Source: Onchocerca volvulus
Lineage: Eukaryota > Nematoda > Chromadorea > Rhabditida > Onchocercidae
Assembly (NCBI GenBank): GCA_000499405.2
Contig: HG738137.1
Location: 27,773,756 to 27,837,755, forward strand
DNA length: 64,000 bases
Direction: 5' to 3'
Position 1 is the first letter of the stretch; every line of letters begins with the position of its first letter. The position numbers were made by a program, and so were the translations under genes. This document shows positions 1-12,379 of the stretch, in pieces. Under the pieces are notes generated by a model. That model ran no database searches. It saw nothing but the letters and a program-made list of their open reading frames with translations, and was not told where the DNA came from.

Positions 1-2395
1 TTATAGGATAAAACTTTACAAACTTTTGAATAAAACGAATTTTTGGCTAATAAGAAAAAATTTACCTATAAAAACAAGAAAGTTATTTAGTCCAGAAATA
101 CTACATCCTGTATGGAACGAAGGACCATTTACTATCAATAAAAAAAAAGTCTGAATTATTCTCACGCAAACAAGTAGTAACAAAAAAAAAAACATACGGG
201 TTTAATATTTACTATAAAGATGATATACTTTTTAATTAGTCAATTCCATTGCAATACAGCATTATTAATAACTTTATTTCATATATTATTAAAAAATGAA
301 AACCAAACAATTATTACAAACTACAGGAATATGCAAATCAATAATGGAAAGTTTTAAAATTACAAGAAAATAATTTTCATTGATGCAAAACTTCAACTTC
401 GTAAACGATTTAACCAATATAGTTGATATTTTTCCAATCACTTACTCATTTTTCAATATCTTTACAATCTTGCAAAAATAAGATTCATTATCTTTCCAAA
501 AAAATATGATGGATCTTTGCGCTAATCAACAATATTCGTAATACAAAACAGGTAGGGCAAATATAGCAAAAATATTAGAAAAACGTGAAAATCAAAAAAC
601 AGAAATAAAGTTCAGCAAATTACCAACAATCAAGTGATGATAATGAATACGTTTTTTTTTTTTTTTTTTTTTTTCCACACCAAAAAAAATACTTTTTTTT
701 TTTTTTTTTTTTTTTTTTTCTACAAATTACATTGATAAATCAGCAATATTACAAATTTATATTGTACAATTTGATGTTCATTGCTTCCACCACGAAATCG
801 AAAAGAAAATTTCATATTCAATATATATAATGTGTAAAATTAATTTTACATTTTAATATTTAAAAAATGTGAAAGATTTAAATTATTTGAAAAAAACCAT
901 AAAAAAATTAAAATCGAACACTAAAATATGAAGAAAATAAGCATGCATTGTTTGCTTATTCATTTACTCGTCCTTTCTGAAACTCAGTGGAGATTTTGGA
1001 AGATACCAGAATTATATAAAATAAATTTAATAAATCACCAGATATTCCAGACAGAAATGATGAGGTACGTTCTTGAAGGCGAGCATTAAAAAGCAGTTGA
1101 AAATGAATAATAAAGACATCATCTATAAGGACATGAAATTGTATTAACTTGAATCGAAAAAAATTTCGGATTTTAATCAAATTATTGACAAAACTTACGA
1201 TTTGCAAAGAAATATATAAATAACAATTACAGATAAAATAAAACAAACATAGCTGCTAACATAAAGATAAATTAAATATTTGTATGTTTTAAAATGAAAA
1301 CTGTAACAAATAATAAAAAAATGCAATCTCTGGGATAATCATATTTACTCACTGAAGATTTAAAATACATCAAAAACAGTTGAATTTATTGAATAATGCA
1401 AGAGATCACTGAAAAAATGTTGAACACTTTATTTTCAAATTACTGGTAAAGTTAAGCCCTGAGAAAGTGTAAAAAGTACCAATCTAAAGAATTTTCCATT
1501 TTAATTCACATCTCAGTGTAAAATTTATCCAAAATTTTAAATGCCACATTCGACATTCATATCTTTATGAAAAGACGAATGCCGAATTTTTTTAAAGATA
1601 AAATTATATCTTCTAAAAGATTCTTATAAGATCACAGAGAAATGTCATGAAGGAAATTTTTTCGATTTATATTTTTTTGAAAGAATCACAAACTACAAGA
1701 TTGCAATTTCCCCATCACTACTTCTTAAACGGAGTCATGTATTTCAGAAATACAGAATAACATAAGAGGAAAAAGTAAAATTACATTTTTTAATTTACGA
1801 TAAAACAAACAAATAATTTCAAAGGAAAAAGTAGACGACAAAAATAAGTAAGTAGACAACGAGCACAATTGAGCCTATATGTGCCATTTCTAGTTGAGAC
1901 AAAATATTTGGCAACAATCAATTGATACATGACAAAATAAATTTCACATTTGACAAAATAAATTTCATTAAAATCTGAAAATCAATATATAAGGGAAAAT
2001 TTCAGGAAGATCTGAACAAAATAGCTTCGCAAGATCATAATGAAAGTAACTACTATCATGCTTTTGTAAATCTACTTCCAGCAATCAAACTTTTGCTCAG
2101 CAAACAATAGCTGTTAATTCTTATTTGATCAGTTATTATTGGAGGTAAAAATAAGAAGCGAAATCAATAATCATATGATCTTTTGGTCTACAATAATATA
2201 TAGCAAAATGTTTTTTTCTTTTTTTTTCTTTATTTCATGAATAATCGTCAACCTTTTCTTCGTATTTGTGCGAAACCATATATATTTCACAGATTGAAAG
2301 GAATAACTTACCAAACGCTGTCGAATCGATCACTAACTTACTGTATCTTTCTTTCCTGAAATATAAAAGATTAGTAGTTGAGGAGAATCACGTGA
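1..2395. other. AT-rich region without a supported gene
   Basis: I see no convincing exon here. It holds two long poly-T runs (about 650-675 and 694-719). The reading frame on the minus strand at 956-1246 is open, but it has no convincing splice signals and a low-complexity look, so it is not called. Confidence 0.5.
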
Positions 2396-2765
2396 ACCAG
2401 TAAAAAACAAATCGACTAAATTCGTAAATTAAACTGCAACAACGTAATTGATGAGTCATCAGGCATGGTATGTATGGGTATAATTGGTGATAAGAGATTC
2501 AATTGCTACATATAATACGAAAAAATACATGAAGAGATTCCTTTTTGTTGCAGTGTTAAGGATATTTGACAGCCGAGAATTACATAAAAACTAATGAAAA
2601 ACAAATCAAATGAATTCGTGTATTAAATTGCAATAGCATAAATAATGGGTTATCAGGTGTGATATACACAGACACAATCGGTGATAAGAAATTCAACTAT
2701 TACCACATATTACGTGAAAAAATCCTTAACGATAGTCGCTTTTTATTGAAGTATTAAGAGTAGGA
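2396..2765. repeat. Diverged tandem duplication, two copies of about 170-190 bp
   Basis: Copy 1 (about 2399-2570) and copy 2 (about 2592-2765) share the same order of words: AAACAAATC, AATTCGT, ATTAAA-TGCAA, TATCAGG or CATCAGG, TTGGTGATAAGAGATTCAA against TCGGTGATAAGAAATTCAA, then an ATAC/ATTACG stretch and a GTTGCAGTGTTAAGG or TTGAAGTATTAAGA end. The copies differ by many substitutions. No reading frame is shared, so this is probably old non-coding duplication. Confidence 0.6.
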
Positions 2766-2899
2766 AAAGATTAGAAAAGACCCAATTTATGCTGACAAAC
2801 ATCGAGTTACGAAACAGCCCAAGACTACATTGTTATTCATTACTAACTATCTGTAACCATCATGCTCCGATTGATTGATCCGATTGACCGGTCCAGCTG

Positions 2900-3137
2900 A
2901 TCTATATAAATAAAAATGTCTGCTTACTTGCTTTTCATCTGTCACATCTATGATTTTACTTACTTTTACTTGTCGGACCTACGATAAGTGAAGAAAGAAG
3001 TAGGTATATCTACATAAAAACACGCGCCTATTTGAATGTGACATTGTTTCAACGGAATTTCAAATCAATCGATGAAGAACCTTGAAACATTATGTTAAAA
3101 GTCACAAAAAAACATTTAGATTTTTATTTATATAGAT
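2900..3137. mobile_element. MITE-like element with 17-18 bp terminal inverted repeats
   Basis: The left end (2901-2917, TCTATATAAATAAAAAT) is the exact reverse complement of the right end (3120-3136). One more base pair matches outside it. The element is about 237 bp and has no coding capacity. The inner part (about 3018-3115) is homologous to stretches near 22440-22500 (opposite orientation), 23340-23440, and 62165-62260 (minus strand). So it is a dispersed family. Its right end overlaps the 3' end of the PKI-like gene. No clear target-site duplication is visible. Confidence 0.75.
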
Positions 3138-3394
3138 TTTAGGAATGAATCTGTGCTATTACCTGCAGTATCATCATGGCTATCTGTATTCATTGACGAT
3201 AAACGTTCGGCAAGTTTCGCAGCATCTGGATCTACTTCCTGTATGTCCACTTCCGGAATAGCATTTCGTCTTCCACTACGTCCGGAATTCATAAAATTCT
3301 GCATTTGCTCCTCCTCATTCGTACCACTTTTACAACTTCCTTGTGGCGCATCATCCATTTCGCCCATTTTCATTGCATTTACACGAATTAGCAA
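3128..3394 (-). CDS. cAMP-dependent protein kinase inhibitor (PKI) homologue
   Basis: PKI proteins bind the catalytic subunit of protein kinase A as a pseudosubstrate and carry it out of the nucleus. The single exon encodes up to 88 residues. Residues 34-46 (FMNSGRSGRRNAI) closely match the PKI core FIASGRTGRRNAI: the arginines and the Ala that replaces the phosphorylatable Ser are all present. Residues 58-68 (DAAKLAERLSS) sit where vertebrate PKI has its leucine-rich export signal and are only partly like it. Length is close to vertebrate PKI (about 76 aa). Three in-frame Met codons (residues 1, 8, 10) could start translation; no splice or leader site separates them. The last two sense codons and the stop (TCT ATA TAA) lie inside the terminal repeat of the MITE-like element, so the C-terminus was probably changed by the insertion. 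Confidence 0.85.
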   Translation of the reverse strand: MLIRVNAMKMGEMDDAPQGSCKSGTNEEEQMQNFMNSGRSGRRNAIPEVDIQEVDPDAAKLAERLSSMNTDSHDDTAGNSTDSFLKSI

Positions 3395-4060
3395 TAATTA
3401 TCGTATGGATTGCCATTAAATATAGCTCAATTCCAAGCAAACTAATATAGTAATATTCGAGATATCATAATGCTCAATACTGTTGTATGATTTTAAAAAT
3501 GATCTGTAAAAATTGTTAATTTAATAGATATTTTTAATAATCGATGTAGATGCTTTGATATGTTTTAAGCATTTAAATGGAACAGTATTTAGATCGTAAC
3601 TAAAGTTTGAAATATTCTGTGGAAAAGTGTGAAAAGACTAGCGATATAAAGATGTTGAGATATTGTGGATTGTAACGAATAATATGACATGATATGTATA
3701 AATGACCTTGTGATGATTTAACACGCATAGGGCAAAATTTTGAATGCATCAAACATAAACCAACAACTGACGTAGAGGATTCCTTGTTGCTATGAGATAA
3801 GATGTACTTAAGAAAATGAACGAATCTAGCACGTCATAAGATTGATTATTTCAAAGTTTTTTAATTTTAATCATTAAATTTTGCATAATATTGTATAAAA
3901 ATCAAAAAAATTTTTGTAGTATTTATGAAATTTTCAACAAAAAAAAAAAAAAAAAAAAGGAAAATGATAGCATTCAGTGCTGATTTTCATTTGTAATATA
4001 TTTTAATCAATTTCAAAATATTATCCGATAAATAGGTTAATTGTTGAAAATGATACGTGC

Positions 4061-4435
4061 ATGATTGTAAGAACAGGTATTACACATTTGCGAAAAATTA
4101 CCACAGGTATATATGACGAGAATTTCAATTTCTTCTTTTCAACAGAAATCAATATTGAACGGCTGTTGCAGCGTTGTCTATTTGGCTCATCAATAATACT
4201 GATATTGACGATGGCATTAGAAGAGAGGCAATGTTGTAAATATAAGAGAATGTTTGGTTGGAATGAGAAGAAAATTTGTCGAGAGTGTCACCAATTCAAA
4301 ATGTCGTATGGACGATACATCTTAAGGATGTACAAACAAAAATATCCTGATGACGCACGTAATGAAGTACATTACCCAAATAAATTAGTAAATAATATGA
4401 CGTACCTCTTTGTTCAAAAGATAATGAACTCATAG
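4061..4435 (+). CDS. Unrecognised Cys-rich protein, possibly a degenerate GATA-type finger
   Basis: An open frame of 124 codons ends at 4435. A good acceptor (TCTTTTCAACAG, ending about 4144) lies inside it, so the true last exon is probably 4145-4435, entered with one base pending. The reading frame from there is even and basic. It contains CC-x(12)-C-x2-C: QCCKYKRMFGW followed by NEKKICRECHQFKMSYG. A Trp before a C-x2-C-x2-F-x3-Y pattern recalls the second half of nematode GATA fingers such as MED/END proteins, but the first Cys pair is not C-x2-C, so this is only a suggestion. I did not find the upstream exons. Low-complexity chance coding is less likely because the composition is balanced. 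Confidence 0.45.
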   Translation: MIVRTGITHLRKITTGIYDENFNFFFSTEINIERLLQRCLFGSSIILILTMALEERQCCKYKRMFGWNEKKICRECHQFKMSYGRYILRMYKQKYPDDARNEVHYPNKLVNNMTYLFVQKIMNS

Positions 4436-4551
4436 AAAATGAGGAAGTAAATTAAGTCATCGATCAATAATAGTTATGTGAGAAGGCAAATGCTAAACTT
4501 AAGCTCTAGATTTGTGAGAAATTTGTTGGACGTTTTGCTGTCAACAACCAT

Positions 4552-4770
4552 TCAGAAAGTTATTTAGGGTATAATTGAAAATCGAAAAAATAGTTTTCAT
4601 TTCCTTGAAACTCATTCTACTATTTGATATTGTCTGTTTAGGTCGGTTGGACTTTCAGTTGTTAAAAAGAGAAGAAGTCATTTAGAGTGTAAATAAAAAT
4701 CGAAAAGATAGATTTCATTTCCTTGAAATTCATCTTACTAATCAATATTGTCTTTATCAATAGAAAATAA
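4552..4770. repeat. Tandem duplication of about 120 bp
   Basis: Two diverged copies start at AAAGTTATTTAGGGTATAAT (about 4557) and AAGTCATTTAGAGTGTAAAT (about 4676). Each continues with AAAATCGAAAA, ATAG, TTTCATTTCCTTGAAA, CTCATTCTACT or TTCATCTTACT, and ATATTGTCT. No gene is seen. Confidence 0.65.
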
Positions 4771-6400
4771 TAAAATTTGCTTGTCCTTCTGTCAATTTTG
4801 TCCTTTTGTGATGTAAAAGAATGTAATCCACTTAAAAAAAAAAAGGAAGGAAGAAAAGTGACTTTAAATCATTTATTTAAGTGCAGATTTTGAATGAATT
4901 ATTTAAATAATAGTTCGGTCTAATATCCTAATTCAGAAAAAAAAACTTTTTCTTTGCAAATCATTAAAAAAAATGAATTTTTAATCTTCGTTATTACGAA
5001 GATTAGTTATTAAAAATTTAGTGCTATTACAACGCTACTGAAATGCTATTTAGTGCTATTGAAATTAATTACTTAATAATTAATTTATATAATAGTTATT
5101 CATAGTTGAAAAAAAGGCTTTTCGAAATTGGAGATTTCCCGATGCAAAGGTATACAGAAATTATAATTTTATTGAAATTTAGTTAAGATATTTAAACTAT
5201 TTTGAGCAAGTAATTCATTCGTAGAATTGTTCGCGGAACTGATAAAATTTTAAACTGATTTGATAATTGTTGGACAACATTATTCCGTTAAAAAAAGTAG
5301 GTTTAACCAAGAATTTCAATATTTTTCGAAATGAAATAAAGAAAAAGAGGAAGGCAAACAAACAAGACGAAATTTTAAAAATACTGAATTAAATTATCGA
5401 CGAACAAGTTGAGTAGATTTGAATATTGGCAAAGGTATACAAGTAGAAACTGGTTTGCATGTTAGAATGAATTGGTAAATTTCGTGAGAATTGTGATGCG
5501 AAATTAAATAACGTAAAATAAAATGCAATAGAACAGAGCAATTGAGTTGGAACGGAAACAATGCAAAGAAAAGTTTTTTTTTAAAGTTTATATTCATTTC
5601 TTTGAGCAATTTTATTTTATTTTTTCCAAAAATGAGCATTTATGAAATTTTCACGACCAAAATTTTAATTCAGCTTTTGAATTTTCTAATTTTTCCATCA
5701 TTATATATATCAGAAATATACATAACAAAAAAAAAAAAAGTTTATAAAGGAACAAATAATGCGAAATAAATAGCAATGTCCATTGCAATAATTCGCTGTC
5801 ATTTTATGATAATTTTACCTAAAAAATATATATATATATAAGTTTATTTAAATTGTCAGTCGAAGAGAGTGTTGTAAAGTTTAAAATAATTTTATTTTAT
5901 TTTTTATAAGAAGCATATGTTAAAATAAAAAATTAAAACTTTCGGCATTGGTCTGGAGAAAAATCATTTCATAAATTAAGTTATGATCTGAATGAAATTT
6001 ATTCATGCAATTTTTTTTATTTCTTCACATTATTGATTAGCATATGATTTTAAAACTTTCAAATTTCTTTTTTAATCAAAAAAAGGACAATGTAAAAAGT
6101 GCATCTATTGATTATTCGCTTCCCGTAAAAAGGAAAATTAGAATTTTATGGAAACGATAACTCTTCAATTTAGACTAGGCCAATGAATATCCGATCTGTA
6201 CTAGGCCATTAATCATACTGTGCAATTTTTCTCATACATAACTATTTGATGTATTGACGAAAGTTTTAATTAACAATGTGATGTATGTGATGAAAGTAAT
6301 TAACAATATGATAATATGAAGTCTATTATTGAAATTAAACTGTAATCTACCTATTCCGAAATAGCCTTATCAGTTTCTTTCCAGTATATTTTCATTCTTT
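4771..6400. other. Intergenic, no gene seen
   Basis: AT-rich sequence with short poly-A/T runs and a (TA)n tract near 5826-5840. Open frames at 5394-5769 are on both strands of the same low-complexity stretch and show no splice context. Confidence 0.5.
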
Positions 6401-6402
6401 CA

Positions 6403-7215
6403 TTAATTAATTAATGAGCAAATATTTGAAGTGAAAAATTTTACTCCGTTCAAATGCCACAAGATTTTCGGATATCTAGGCTGATAACCTTCTTTCCAGT
6501 CATCATGAATTTCCTCATTAATTTGTTGAAATACCAAATAAGTGATATATCCAATTAGAATCGCAACTCCACCAGCGATAAATGCTACAAGAAAATCAAA
6601 TTTCTATTCATAATTTCGGAAATTTTCGATACATCGTGTAAGAAATTTAAATTATAACTAAACGATCTAAGAGAAAAATTTATTTTCAAGATGGAAATTG
6701 CTTTTTGCCAAATAAAAATTTCTGAAAAGATATTAAATTAGAAGAAAAACTGTCGATGAAGCAAGCATTGATGGGAAATGAATATTGCTTGGAAGGAATG
6801 TGAAACAAATATATTTCAAAATTGAGTAAATTATTGTAAATTTTCTTTGAGAAATAAATTCATGAAAAACTGTTAGAATAAATGTAAATGAAATGAATCT
6901 AAAAGCTTACATTTTTTCAAGCATTTAAAAAAAAAAGTTGTAGGTAAATCATAAATTTAATTTTGATCAGCTGTTTTAAAGCCAAAAGAAAAAAAAAATC
7001 GATTTTAAAATCTAGATTTTGTATCTCTTTTCTAAATATCTGAATAAATCTTTTAATATCGACATTATCATATCTTCATCGATAATTTAATGCATTGAAT
7101 ACGACAAAATTTAAAGAATAGTTTTCAAATTTGCATTAAATTTAAAACTTCATATGAATTATTTGATCAAGTTCAGAAACATACCAAAACTTGTGATTAG
7201 CCACCAATAAGACAT
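6403..7215 (-). CDS. Small single-pass membrane protein, 70 aa, unrecognised
   Basis: Two exons: 7185-7215 and 6403-6584. Donor GTATGT and acceptor TTCTTGTAG are both good, and the phase (one base pending) fits. The product is 70 residues. It starts MSYWWLITSF, has a membrane segment at about residues 5-29 (including IAGGVAILIGYITYLVF), then a polar tail with EEIHDDWKEGYQPRYP. The charge pattern suggests a short N-terminus and a hydrophilic C-terminal tail on one side of the membrane. I do not recognise the family. The exon joining is strong evidence that the gene is real, since neither exon is long enough to be noticed alone. Confidence 0.7.
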
Positions 7216-7230
7216 TGCGAAAAAATAGAA

Positions 7231-8305
7231 ATGTATATTCAATATGGAACAAACTTTCAAAATGATTTTCAATTTCTGCGAATCAATCATGCTCCATCAA
7301 ACACAAAATATATCATTTCATCGCAGAAATTTGCATATGCAAATCAATTATCTATTAATAATTTAATAATATTTTGTAACACCCAAACTAATAAAAAAAA
7401 AACTGAACTAATGTAAATTAAATTCAAATTGAATTAATGTAAATTAAATTTAAATTTTGACAAAAAACCATCGAGATTATCAAAATAAAAAGGAAAAAAA
7501 ATTTGAATGTTCACAACTTTTTATTACTTTACTATAAATGGATTAAGGAAGTTAGTTGATCGAAGACAACAATTTTTTGTCCAATTGTTTAATTTTCAAA
7601 AAGCTATTGACATATACATCTATTAAACTAATTCAAAGAATTACAAATAAATAGCAATTTGAGAAATTTATTCAAATTTAGCAATGCAGAAAAAGGAAAA
7701 AAAAAAGTTTCATTTACAAGCAATGGAAAATTTGAAATGATTTGTAAAAAGTTTCGAAATATTTGCTTGTTTTAGGGAATTTCAATTCAGTAATTTACAT
7801 AAGTGAACAATTTAAATACACCCGGGATGATGAGATTTCATTCAGTGTGATAAAAAAAATTACTTAAATATGACTGTTTGCAGCTCTTCTTCGACGTAAA
7901 TTTTTTCGATTTTCACGCAACGCTGACTTATTCTAGTTATAAACTATGAAATAATTAATTACTGATTAATTATTAATTAAAAAGTGGAATTTGAAATGAA
8001 GAGTTAAATTTCCTATTTCTTAAATAATATAATGTTTCGAAGTAATCAAGGTATTTGATATACATCAAAAGATTTACAATTACTTCTTCTTCCTTTATCA
8101 TTCATCCCAAATTTTGAGTAAATCATTTTTATCTGTCACTTATTTTATCATTCTGTTCGAGACTGATCAATTAGCTGTGTTCATTTTTGTGGATTAACTC
8201 AACAATGAATTTATATTTATTTTAGCAAGAAATATACCAAAATAACATGTGTAAATTAAATTGTGCAAAAATTTCATTTTAAAATTCAACTTTTTCTTTA
8301 CTTAA
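7231..8305. other. Intergenic, no gene seen
   Basis: AT-rich; the open frame at 7231-7416 has no splice or coding character. Confidence 0.5.
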
Positions 8306-11190
8306 ATGGGGCATTCGATCTTTTATTCCAGAAACAGAAATACAATAGCGGATAGATATAATGATAATTTTGCTAATGTATTGCGACAAATCGAAAATGA
8401 AACACAAAGAGATTTGGTTTTCAAAATTTTTTTCGTTTTTTCATCGGAATTTCTCTCACATTATCGTTCGAGTTCTTTAACAGAAATCGCGTTATAATAG
8501 CGATATTTGAATTCGTCAATTATATTTAAATAATAAAATTAGTTACTGAAAACTTGTATCATATTTGTTAAACACTCTTATCGTTTATCAGATAAAATGA
8601 TAGTAAAATGTTGCAAATAATTTGTCATCTCTTCAGAGACGACAACATTTACTCGATCAACATCTTCGTGTCTTGACTCAAGAACCTAAACGATTTGTAT
8701 GCCTTTTTTATAATTAATTCAGAAAATTTTTCTTTATTTCATAGGGTTCACGTACGAGGTTGTGACCTACACGTAATTATCTCTTATCCAGAAATCATCT
8801 CTTATGCAAAAAATTTCTCAACACCAAAACTACGATTTTTTGCCATACTTTTAAGATAAAATGATAAAAATATCATAAATTTATAGAAAATACAGTGTCC
8901 TTAAAAATATTAATGATTAGCTATGGAATTTTGCCAATTTAACATAAAAAGTCGCAAATTTTGGGAGAATCCATTGCGATATCAATTAATTCCACCGCGT
9001 TATCGTATGAAGCATAAAGGTTATGCAGTCTGTCGTCTGTGTGCAGAAAGGTCACGTCGTCAAGCTATACCACCAACTTCCACCAATTTCGGTCTAACGG
9101 ATTACTTACACGAAAACTCACCAGAACATTCTGAAAGGTTGCGTTTTTTTTTTTTCTTTTTTCTTTTTTGGGATCGTTTTCAATTCGATTTATTATTTTT
9201 GTGAAATATTAATGACACTGGAGAAGGTTATTGAGATTTTTTTTTATTTTTTTCAAATATATTAATTTTTTTACAAATATTTCAACATTTTTTTATTTTA
9301 AGAACAATTGAAATTTAAATTTAACATTTGTATAGGAATTTTAAATTTAAATTATTGTCGAAATAAAAAATGTTAAAATATTATAAAAAAACAATTTAAC
9401 ATACATGCGTAATGTATGCTGTTTTCTTACGATTTAATTTATTTAAATTTTGATATTTTATCAATTTTATGCGACATCATTATTTTTATTCGTCAAAGTT
9501 AGCTCCGGAATTTTCCAGTCTTGAAATTTCAAATTTTTGCATCCTAACCTGAGTTTTTTTTTTCAGGATTACAAATGAAGATGAATGTTACTTTCCGGTT
9601 GAGTTAGGTTGCTGCTTAGCTCGGCTCACACGGTTAATATTAACATCCGTGAAAGTATTGAAAGAATTAAAATTTCTCTCCGGTAATATGTATCCGATGC
9701 TAAGCAATGATATTGTAAGTTTCGTCTAAAATAATTTTCAAAAATTTTGTATTTTAATTAATATTAATTAATGCGAAATATTTTAATTAATTAACATTAA
9801 CTATATTTTTTTCGTAATTTTAATTGTATTTTAATAGTATCCCAGTTTATTGATAAATATCAATTTAAAAAAAAAGTGCTATTTAATTCAATTATCGCAT
9901 TTCAGAAAAACTGTCGCAAATATATTTTATATAATCAATTATTCGGCAAATAAAATCAAATTTCAGACATATTTAGATGGATTATATCTACGGATAAAAT
10001 CAAACTATACACAATATCGTGCCTTAAGAATTAAGCGTTTCACAACGGACAACAAAATACTGCCATCAACTCGTGAAACTTCCAAACTTCGTCAAAGTTT
10101 GTTAAAAAAATTTAATTATTAGGACTTCTTTAATTAGCACTTAGCATCTGTCAAAAATTTAAATATCCAGATCAGACAGAATTTAAAAAAATAAATTTCT
10201 TACAAGATGTATTAGTTATTAAAATAATGCACATAGTGTAAGTGCAAATCAATTGATCGATAGTATTAATTATTTTGACTATCCATTAATTAGACAAATT
10301 ATGCTTCTCAAGACTATTGAGATGGATGATTTAAAACAATTCAATTTAAATTATTGAAGCACTAGGGTAATTTTATGACCTCTTATCGATAAACAGACTA
10401 ACTCTGAGATTTTTCAGAATCAGAAGATTCTGAAGTGAATTGTGATTTGACAAAACTTGAGGATACTATCGATGAAGGGAATAAACGATATTTTGATGGA
10501 GATTCAAGCAGGTCATTGGGTAGGGTAAGTTATTGTAATTTGTGTATAAATGATCGAATTTCAAAATTTTAAATTTTAAAGGGAAATTCTCGATCTTTGT
10601 ACTAATTAGATTAAAGATTACGAATAGTGTAGATGAAAATTATCAACTTTCAAATCACTTCAAAAATATTTTAAAATATAAAATAACATCTTCAGATTAA
10701 ACAAACTGCTAAAAAGCTCTAATTTGCATCTTGTTGCATCCTTTAAATCTTTAAAATAATACAATAATATAATTCCATCTAATAATATAATTCCATAAAA
10801 TAATATATAATTCCATCTAATCATTAACAGTAATTATCAACCATCCAATTTCTAATTAATTATCAATACTAATTACTAGTCATCTAATAACTATCAGCCA
10901 TCTAATCTAACTACTAACAATAATTACTAACTAAATAATTGGCAAAATTGAATCGAAATCATATTTTCCATGCTTATATTATTTCTTTCATGGGATATTC
11001 TTCTTCACACTTTATGAATACAATCAAGTAACCGAACTCACTTAATTGAAATTAGAGTAATAATATAAATATCCAAGTAATTAAAAATTGAAATACATAT
11101 TTGTAGTCGAAATCAGATAGTGATTTTGAGCAACATCGAACGAGAAAGCACAGATTTCCAATTGGTTCCAAATGGAAAAGAGATGAATGA
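8306..11190 (+). CDS. Unrecognised 7-exon protein, about 269 aa
   Basis: Model: 8306-8416, 8637-8696, 8968-9137, 9567-9714, 9967-10096, 10418-10524, 11107-11190. All junction phases agree and total 270 codons with the stop TGA. The protein starts MGHSIFYSRNRNTIADRYND. A basic, aromatic stretch (NPLRYQLIPPRYRMKHKGY) precedes a CRLC motif, then a middle part rich in Leu (CCLARLTRLILTS) and a Ser/Asp-rich C-terminus (SKSDSDFEQHRTRKHRFP). There is no signal peptide, so it is probably nuclear or cytoplasmic. Donors are GTTTTC, GTATGC, GTTGCG, GTAAGT, GTTTGT and GTAAGT. The acceptor of exon 3 is weak (TTTTGGGAG); an alternative is that translation starts anew at 8923 after an acceptor-like ATTAG, giving 227 aa, also fully in frame. 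The first three exons have a decayed duplicate at 12.4-12.9 kb. I cannot assign a function. Confidence 0.65.
10740..10935. repeat. Short imperfect repeats in intron
   Basis: Three near copies of AATATAATTCCATCTAAT lie at 10765-10825. CATCTAAT/ACTAAC words follow to about 10930. This is inside the intron between exons 6 and 7 of the gene above. Confidence 0.5.
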
Positions 11191-11889
11191 AAAATATCAT
11201 CAGATAAAAACAAAAAAAAAATTCCTACAAATTATAAAAAAAAAAAAGAATTTTTATGAATTTGCAAAATCTGCAGAAAAATATATCCATAAGATATGTT
11301 TATATCTTACATATTATAGTTAAAGAATATTGTAATAAAATTTTGGAATCGTTCAGAACTCTTTCAAAGCTCTTTATCAAGAGGGTAAATGAAAAATTTT
11401 TCAAAACAGTTTGAAAATTTAAACATTTCTTGTAATTCGAAATCGGGCAGGGATTTTATGCATTTTATGAAATTTTAGTTTATTAGAGTTATAAAACTGA
11501 TAATCAAATAAGTGAACAAACTTAAAATGATTAAGAAGATTAAAACAACATTTCTAGGATGGAAAAGTGCAATTGAGAAGAAAAGTAAACAAATCAAATA
11601 ATAGTAATATGGAATTGAAACTTCATTGAATTTCTCAATATGTAGCAAATATTTTCCAAGCCGCTAAAGTGTGTAATAAAATGTGAGATCTAATATCAGA
11701 TAATTCAACTTGAAAAATCATGAAATAGACATGAAAATCATATGTAGAATAAAGCATGCAAAATGTAAAATCAAAAAAATTGATGATAACATTAAGTTGC
11801 AAAAAACAAAAAAGCATGAAAACCTTAGTGAAATTTAAAAAATCATAAAAAGTGTTGGAAAAATCCGAAAATTAATGTGAAAAGGAATG

Positions 11890-12360
11890 TTAAAGGTCAA
11901 GAAGCCATAATTTCAAATTACCGACAGGCCGATATAGAATAAACATATTTCCCGCTAAAACGGTAAGGTTTTGCCGTCAAACGCTCCAACTAACAGATAA
12001 ATAAAGCGAGATCATGAGGCGTCGAATTGGAAATCAGAAAAGAAGGGTATATAACGTTATATAAGGTTCGGGTCTGGAGCAGAAGCACATTCTTATTCCA
12101 CGACTGGTCAACGAGCATCAGTGTTTCTACAAGTTTTCTACAAGGGTTTTCTATCGACAGTATTATGCAACAACCCCAGCAATAATCGATTCGAATCGAC
12201 ACAACAATCAATAATTAGGGACCAGAACACTATTCTCTTCTACGAGCAACAAAGGAAAGAATGTATGATAAGCTATTTGGATATTTTCGAATAGTTGCTT
12301 GTTCGTAATCGTTTCCCTTCTAATAAATACCTTTTTCTAACAATAATTGTCGCATTCGCG
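11890..12360 (+). mobile_element. Possible solo LTR or promoter-like remnant
   Basis: This stretch is less AT-rich than its surroundings. It has a TATA-like box (TATATAAGG at 12057-12065), a downstream GC-richer part, and an AATAAA at about 12322. That order (promoter, R-like part, polyadenylation signal) is like a retroelement LTR. No target-site duplication or TG...CA ends are clear, so this is a weak call. Confidence 0.25.
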
Positions 12361-12379
12361 ATATCCATTTTCACGACAA

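Noticed and set aside
956..1246. 96-codon open frame on the minus strand
   Set aside because: AT-rich, Phe/Ile/Leu-heavy, no start context or splice partner; likely chance.
3153..3419. 88-codon open frame on the plus strand
   Set aside because: It is the antisense shadow of the PKI-like gene, whose minus frame carries the clear pseudosubstrate motif.
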